NCBI GenBank assembly: GCA_964576115.1
Contig: CAZNUA010000022.1
Location: 1 to 58,488, forward strand
Length of the DNA: 58,488 nt
Direction: 5' to 3'
Source: CAYSYY01 sp964576115 [NCBI: uncultured Gemmatimonadota bacterium]
Lineage (GTDB): Bacteria; Blakebacterota; Blakebacteria; Blakebacterales
Part shown: positions 53,944 through 58,488 of the stretch, in pieces
Numbering within the stretch: position 1 is the first letter of the stretch
Layout: every line of letters begins with the position of its first letter
Made by a program: the position numbers and the translations under genes
Notes under the pieces: model-generated
What the model was told of the DNA's origin: nothing
What the model saw: only the letters and a program-made list of their open reading frames with translations
The model's database searches: none

Positions 53944-56601
53944 ATGAACGACAGCTCCAACTGGAAGCGTCTCTTCCGGCTCGATGAGAGTTCGCGACAC
54001 CTCGACCGCTCGATTGAGGATGAACTCACCTTTCACATCGAGGAACGGATCGAACAGCTCGTGGCTGAGGGGATGATCCGCGAGAAGGCTGAAGCTGAAG
54101 CCCGGCGCGAATTCGGCGGGATCGAGACAACCCGGAATCAGCTCGGGAAGATCGGGAACGGCCGACTGCGGCGTCGGGCAGGTGGCGAGAGGGTGCGCGG
54201 ATTCCTGAGCACCATTCGAATGGCCATAAGGAGTTATCTTCAGCGCCCCGGCTTCGCCCTGACCGTCATCATCGTCATCGCCCTGGGAGTCGGTGCCACG
54301 ACCACCATCTTCTCGATCGTCGACGGCGTCATCATCAAGCGGCTTCCGTACGAGAATGCCAATCGGCTCTTCTACGTCACCCATGCCGCCCATCCCGTGC
54401 CCTGCTTCCGTGACTGGCAGGAACGGACCGCTCACATGGGAACCATGGCAGCCATATGGAATACGGTCATGGATTTCACCGGCGGGAATGAACCGGTCAA
54501 ACTGCAGGGTGCCATGACCACTCCCGAGATGTTCCCTCTCTTCGACGCCACGGCCGCGGCCGGCCGTCTTTTCGTCGAAGAGGATTACGTCTATCCCCCC
54601 TCGAGCGTCGTTCTGAGTCACGATACCTGGGTCAGACATTTCGGTGCCGATCCCGACGTTATCGGCGAAACAGTGGAAACCAGTACCCGCTCGGTCACCG
54701 TACTCGGAGTTCTGGCTGAAGATTTCGTATCTCCAAACGGACTGATGGGTAATGAATTCGATTTCTGGGTCCCCCTTGATGTCACCGAACCCGAACTCCA
54801 GCGTGCGAACTGGTACGTCCTGGAGATCGTAGGCCGGCTCAATCCCGGTCTCACGATCGCTGCCGCCCGGCGGGAATTCGCCGGGATCGCAGATCAGCTG
54901 GCCGAAGACAATCCTGATCTCTACCTCTTCGAAGAAGACTTCGTGAGACCCTTCACACCCATCTCACTGCAGTCGGCTCTGGCCGAGGATGTGGAAACAC
55001 CCCTCCTGCTCGCCTTCGGAGCGGTCCTCATGCTGCTCGGGATTGCGTATGCCAATGTCGCCAATCTTTTCCTGGCCCGCGGTGTCGATCGAATGCATGA
55101 GATCGCCCTGCGCTATGCTCTCGGCGCCGGACGACGACACATAATCGAGCAGTTACTCACCGAGAGTGCTGTCCTGGCCCTGATCGGCGGCGTCATCGGG
55201 ATAGGAATCGCCTTGCTGGGGGTGAACGCCATCACCCTCTATGTACCGACCGATCTCCCTCTCTCAGGCCAGATCGCCGTTGACCTCAGAACCATGTTCT
55301 TCGCCATCGGCACCTCCCTGCTGACCGGCATCCTCTTCGGCCTCATCCCCGCCCTTCGAGCCTCATGTACGACCATGAGCACCGTTCTCAAGGATGCCGC
55401 TCAGGGTACTGGCGGAGGACGTCGTCGATCGCTGTTACGCAACATCTTTGTCGTAACCGAGATCTCTCTGGCCATGAGTCTGCTGATCGTAGCCGGTCTT
55501 CTCTTCACAAGCCTCGTGAAGCGGCGGATGGTCGATCCCGGATTCGATACTGAGAACCTTCTCGTCATGCGGCTCGACCTGAATGATGCCGGTTACAGCG
55601 GGGACCAGGGACGGCTTCTGGGCCTGCAGCTGCAGGAGCGGATCAATTCGATCCCGCCGGTTCGCGCAGCGGCCGCAAGTTATTCCGCACCCTTCCAGCA
55701 TTACGGCGGCTCGATCGCCGGATCCTTCTCGAGCAACTGGCAGAACGACCGGGGGGAAGCGATCCAGGAAAGAGCGGTCTGGCTCGATGCCTCGCCCGAG
55801 TTCTTTACCGTATACGGTCTGGCTCACAGGGGCCGCATCTACGAACAGGAAGAGACGAGTGGTGAGGCGATACCGGCCGTGATCTCTGAAGGTTTCGCCC
55901 GGGTTCTGTTCGGTGAAGAGAATCCGGTCGGAAGGACCTTCTCCGATTCGAACGGGACCGTATTGAGAGTTCTCGGGACAGTTTCCGATCTGCAGCACTG
56001 GGGGCTCGATCGTGATCCGATCGCCACTATCTACATGCCATGGGGAACCTGGTCCGGTGGAACCCGGGTTTCACTGAGTATACGCACCGTTTCCGATCCC
56101 GCAGCCATCGTCCCTGCCCTGCGTGAAGTGGTCAGAAGCCTGGATCCGAATCTGCCCATCCGGCAGATCTTCATCATGGAGGACCGGATCTCCGAATCCC
56201 TCGGAGAACCCAGCTTCTACACTTTCCTTCTGACCATCTTCGCCCTCATGGCGCTGGCCCTCGCGGCGGCCGGGATCTATGGTTCAATGCTCTACAGTGT
56301 GGGCCAGAGGCGTCGTGAAATGGGTGTGCGAACCGCGCTCGGCGCCAGTCGCGGCAGCCTGATAGGACTCGTCGTCAGTCAGAGTGCCAGAATCACCCTG
56401 ATCGGCATCGCGATCGGTCTGGGGATCGCCCTGGCCCTCTCGCGCGTTCTCGAGGGCATGGTATTCGACATCACCCCGACGAATGTGCCAACTCTGGCAG
56501 GGGTGTCCCTGATCCTGGGATCGATCGCCCTGATCGCCGCCTGGATACCTGCCCTGCGGGCCTCACGCACCGATCCGGTCGAGACTTTACGGACCGAGTA
56601 G
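53944..56601 (+). CDS. ADOP-type orphan ABC permease with prefix domain
   Basis: 885 aa; ATG 53944 with an AAGGA site. The prefix domain (HLDRSIEDELTFHIEERIEQLVAEGMIREKAEAEARREFGG) is followed by two FtsX/MacB halves: FALTVIIVIALGVGATTTIFSIVDGVIIKRLPYENANRL, YANVANLFLARGVDRMHEIALRYALGAGRRHI, YGSMLYSVGQRRREMGVRTALGASRGSL and the terminal ASRTDPVETLRTE. Controlled by the adjacent PadR. No ATPase gene is nearby, as is typical of the group. Confidence 0.92.
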   Translation: MNDSSNWKRLFRLDESSRHLDRSIEDELTFHIEERIEQLVAEGMIREKAEAEARREFGGIETTRNQLGKIGNGRLRRRAGGERVRGFLSTIRMAIRSYLQRPGFALTVIIVIALGVGATTTIFSIVDGVIIKRLPYENANRLFYVTHAAHPVPCFRDWQERTAHMGTMAAIWNTVMDFTGGNEPVKLQGAMTTPEMFPLFDATAAAGRLFVEEDYVYPPSSVVLSHDTWVRHFGADPDVIGETVETSTRSVTVLGVLAEDFVSPNGLMGNEFDFWVPLDVTEPELQRANWYVLEIVGRLNPGLTIAAARREFAGIADQLAEDNPDLYLFEEDFVRPFTPISLQSALAEDVETPLLLAFGAVLMLLGIAYANVANLFLARGVDRMHEIALRYALGAGRRHIIEQLLTESAVLALIGGVIGIGIALLGVNAITLYVPTDLPLSGQIAVDLRTMFFAIGTSLLTGILFGLIPALRASCTTMSTVLKDAAQGTGGGRRRSLLRNIFVVTEISLAMSLLIVAGLLFTSLVKRRMVDPGFDTENLLVMRLDLNDAGYSGDQGRLLGLQLQERINSIPPVRAAAASYSAPFQHYGGSIAGSFSSNWQNDRGEAIQERAVWLDASPEFFTVYGLAHRGRIYEQEETSGEAIPAVISEGFARVLFGEENPVGRTFSDSNGTVLRVLGTVSDLQHWGLDRDPIATIYMPWGTWSGGTRVSLSIRTVSDPAAIVPALREVVRSLDPNLPIRQIFIMEDRISESLGEPSFYTFLLTIFALMALALAAAGIYGSMLYSVGQRRREMGVRTALGASRGSLIGLVVSQSARITLIGIAIGLGIALALSRVLEGMVFDITPTNVPTLAGVSLILGSIALIAAWIPALRASRTDPVETLRTE

Positions 56602-56661
56602 GAAAGCGCCCGGTCCAGATCGGGGCATCTCCTTCAAGCCCGGGGTGATTCTGTCCGGAAT

Positions 56662-57780
56662 TCAGTTTCCGGCATCGACGATCCGGTACTCGTACACGCA
56701 GGCGTTCCAGTAGGCATCGAGAATCAGGAGCCGGTCTCCGAAGACCCGGAAGCGTGACATGTCCACCGGAACCGGCACATAACAGAGCAGTACCCCGTCC
56801 GGATTGTAGACCTCGAAACGCATCCTCTCCGGAGCATTCTCCATCAGGGCCGAGGCGCTTCCATCATCTTCGGGTTGTGTAACGAACGTCAGCACCCAGA
56901 TGCGCCCCGAGCCGTCTACTCCGATACCGCTCGATACGTGAGTCAGATCCGGTTCGGGGACGGCCATTTCTTCTCCTCTGACATCGGTCATGCCCATGAC
57001 CAGATCGTGCTGGACGGGATAATCCAACGGTCGATCGATCTGCATCTGGAGTTCACCCCCCGGAGAATACCTGTCTATCCGGTTGTAGTGATCGAAACAG
57101 AGATAGATACCATCGATTTCATCCCGAGCGATGGTTCTCATGTTGAGCATGAATTCCATGAAACTCTCTTCATGCTGATATGTGGCCCCGAAGGTCATCT
57201 GCGGATTGCCCTCGGCGTCGAGCAGACGGGCAGCCTTCGGCGGATCTTCCTCCCGGCTGATATCTACGCCGACGATGCGGCCGTCAGAGAGCAGACGGAA
57301 AACATGAAAGAACTGCTTGAGCACAACGGCCGGACGGACTTCACCCGCAGGCGAGAAACTGCCCAGCCGGGTATTGTTCATGTCGGTGAAGTAGAGATTC
57401 CCCGCCCGGTCGCGATCCATGCAGATGGAGCCCCGGAATTCTCCCGGTCCTGAACCTTCCCGGCCGAAATCCGCCACAAAGACGCCGTCGGGACCGTATT
57501 TCCTGATAGCCGGACGCCGGGAGTCCATGATGAAGAGACTGCCGTCGTCACCGGTTACGGCATCGAGCGGAAGCAGGAGAATGTACCGGTCGTCATCGGT
57601 CTCGGTGCTGCCGATCGTTTTAATCAGTTCCAGACCGAGACCGGGATCATCGCCCTGAACCGGGGCGTGATTGTGCACGTACCGAACCCCGTCGATTTCT
57701 TCGACCGTCGCGGTTCTGCTTCGGCCCGAACAGGCCGCGAGTACTGCCAGGACTGCACCCGGGATCACCCACCACTTCAT
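56662..57780 (-). CDS. Lipoprotein with six-bladed beta-propeller (paralogue of 18592-19932)
   Basis: 372 aa from ATG 57780; the longer upstream frame is low quality. The signal VIPGAVLAVLAACSG carries a lipobox Cys. NHL-like blades include LFIMDSRRPAIRKYGPDGVFVADFGREGSGPGEF, LYFTDMNNTRLGSFSPAGEV and RIDRYSPGGELQMQI. The arrangement matches the propeller at 18592. Convergent with the ADOP gene, 60 nt apart. Confidence 0.8.
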   Translation of the reverse strand: MKWWVIPGAVLAVLAACSGRSRTATVEEIDGVRYVHNHAPVQGDDPGLGLELIKTIGSTETDDDRYILLLPLDAVTGDDGSLFIMDSRRPAIRKYGPDGVFVADFGREGSGPGEFRGSICMDRDRAGNLYFTDMNNTRLGSFSPAGEVRPAVVLKQFFHVFRLLSDGRIVGVDISREEDPPKAARLLDAEGNPQMTFGATYQHEESFMEFMLNMRTIARDEIDGIYLCFDHYNRIDRYSPGGELQMQIDRPLDYPVQHDLVMGMTDVRGEEMAVPEPDLTHVSSGIGVDGSGRIWVLTFVTQPEDDGSASALMENAPERMRFEVYNPDGVLLCYVPVPVDMSRFRVFGDRLLILDAYWNACVYEYRIVDAGN

Positions 57781-58109
57781 GACTCCTGAGCCTCCAGATG
57801 AGGAGTATCCGATCGTAACGGCCGCTTCGGAATGATCCGGATCCCCGAACTGTTTCCTCGGATCCCGTCCGGGGACGAACACCCGGAAGCGACCCGCCCT
57901 GTGAAAACAACGCCTGACCGGCGGGTAATGTTGCCTGTCATCTACTGCTACCGACTGCTGTCTGCGACAGCTGTTTCCTTCCGCCGCGCCGACGATCGGG
58001 GCGGTTGCCGCACTTCCGGAAAAATCCCGTGTAACATTCAGCGGATATTCTCGTTTCACGAATATGACATTGCCTAGACAGACTATGCTATGAACAGGGG
58101 AGATCCTTC
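57781..58109. other. Intergenic region between propeller lipoprotein and padR
   Basis: About 330 nt, divergent. It contains a small perfect hairpin (GCTGT-CTGCG-ACAGC) around 57958-57972 and somewhat AT-rich sequence from 58020 to 58095 that probably holds the padR promoter. I cannot pick clear -35/-10 hexamers, and I see no gene. Confidence 0.45.
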
Positions 58110-58460
58110 ATGACACCCGGTGACAGTGGTGCTCTCTACGGCATTCTCGAACTCCTGATCCTGAAAACCCTCAAGGATGGCGGCCCGCTCCACGGGGTCG
58201 GGATCGCCGACCGCATCGTCCGGCACTCGGGAGACTCCCTGCGTATCGAGGAGGGTTCCCTCTATCCCGCCCTGCACCGCCTGCAGGACAAGGGGCTGGT
58301 GGAGTGGGAATGGATGACCTCGGAAAAGGGCAAGCGAGCCAAGTACTACACCCTCTCGACGGCCGGAGAGAAGGCTCTGCAGAAGGCCCTGACAGGATGG
58401 ATCAGCAACACCCAGGCCTTGATGAACGTGCTCGATCTTGGCTGGGAAGAACTGCAATGA
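58110..58460 (+). CDS. PadR-family transcriptional regulator
   Basis: 116 aa; GGGAG site 7 nt before the ATG. LYGILELLILKTLKDGGPLHGVGIADRIVRHSG ... EEGSLYPALHRLQDKGLVEWEWMTSEKGKRAKYYTLSTAGEKAL is the PadR winged helix. Its stop overlaps the next ATG (ATGA), so regulator and permease are coupled. Confidence 0.93.
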   Translation: MTPGDSGALYGILELLILKTLKDGGPLHGVGIADRIVRHSGDSLRIEEGSLYPALHRLQDKGLVEWEWMTSEKGKRAKYYTLSTAGEKALQKALTGWISNTQALMNVLDLGWEELQ

Positions 58461-58488
58461 CTCCGCCGAAGGGCTGGAAGCGCTCCTT
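58457..58488 (+). CDS. Start of a gene cut by the window edge, probably another ADOP permease
   Basis: The ATG overlaps the padR stop. Only MTPPKGWKRSL is visible, which resembles the Trp/Lys-Arg start of ADOP prefix domains (compare NWKRLFRLD in the 53944 gene). The identification rests on the PadR-ADOP pairing. Confidence 0.5.
   Translation, partial: MTPPKGWKRS

Overview
This window is high-GC, densely coded bacterial DNA. It carries secreted proteins with large extracytoplasmic repeats, a FlgD-like C-terminal sorting domain, Tat-exported sugar oxidoreductases, a TonB-dependent receptor and at least four permeases of the orphan FtsX/MacB type (ADOP), two of them behind PadR regulators. This mix resembles uncultured Gram-negative lineages of the FCB/Latescibacteria/Eisenbacteria kind. 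That is inference, because no rRNA or core marker lies in the window. UGA is an ordinary stop here (it ends, for example, the VCBS, serine racemase, TonB and beta-lactamase-like genes), so the code is standard. I see no tRNA, rRNA, CRISPR array or complete insertion sequence.

Layout. 1-579 (-): Mut7-C nuclease cut by the window edge. 827-7074 (+): secreted VCBS propeller, a remnant of an M20 peptidase, a propeptide-like lipoprotein coupled to a large subtilase, and a TPR lipoprotein, ended by a shared terminator. 12056-7139 (-): thioredoxin-propeller lipoprotein, NfeD, SPFH protein, NagX-like membrane acetyltransferase and a double-thioredoxin protein. Both thioredoxin genes carry one in-frame UGA exactly where the first Cys of CxxC should be, so both read as selenoproteins. 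12188-25261 (+): serine racemase-like enzyme, GNAT protein, class A-like serine hydrolase, TonB receptor, propeller lipoprotein, caspase-like protein with PPC repeats, M28 peptidase, and a frameshifted lipoprotein.

25376-26320 (+) is a propeller protein. 29181-26348 (-) is a CsgG-like/barrel protein, an anchored protein and a Tat-exported epimerase. 31628-29298 (-) is a GH2 glycosidase. 37197-31822 (-) holds two ADOP permeases. 42419-37439 (-) is a four-gene set: ApbE flavin transferase, Tat-exported TIM-barrel isomerase, NapC-like tetraheme cytochrome fused to an FGE-fold domain, and Tat-exported Gfo/Idh oxidoreductase. Together they suggest periplasmic carbohydrate oxidation with electron delivery to a cytochrome.

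42451-43477 holds a small HTH regulator divergent from a VapBC toxin-antitoxin pair, around an AT-rich promoter patch. 51747-43515 (-) is an AAA/DUF4143 ATPase, an S9 peptidase, a GH78 alpha-L-rhamnosidase and an NCS1-like permease. 51947-53388 (+) is an ECF sigma factor coupled to a one-pass coiled-coil membrane protein. 53566-56601 (+) is PadR plus ADOP, 57780-56662 (-) is a propeller lipoprotein, and 58110-58488 (+) is a second PadR with the start of another ADOP.

The strongest point for follow-up is the pair of UGA-containing thioredoxin-fold genes flanking an NfeD/SPFH/NagX set. The second is the Tat/cytochrome/flavin carbohydrate-oxidation cluster. The selenocysteine claim rests on position and context within the sequence; I could not run a SECIS or homology search.
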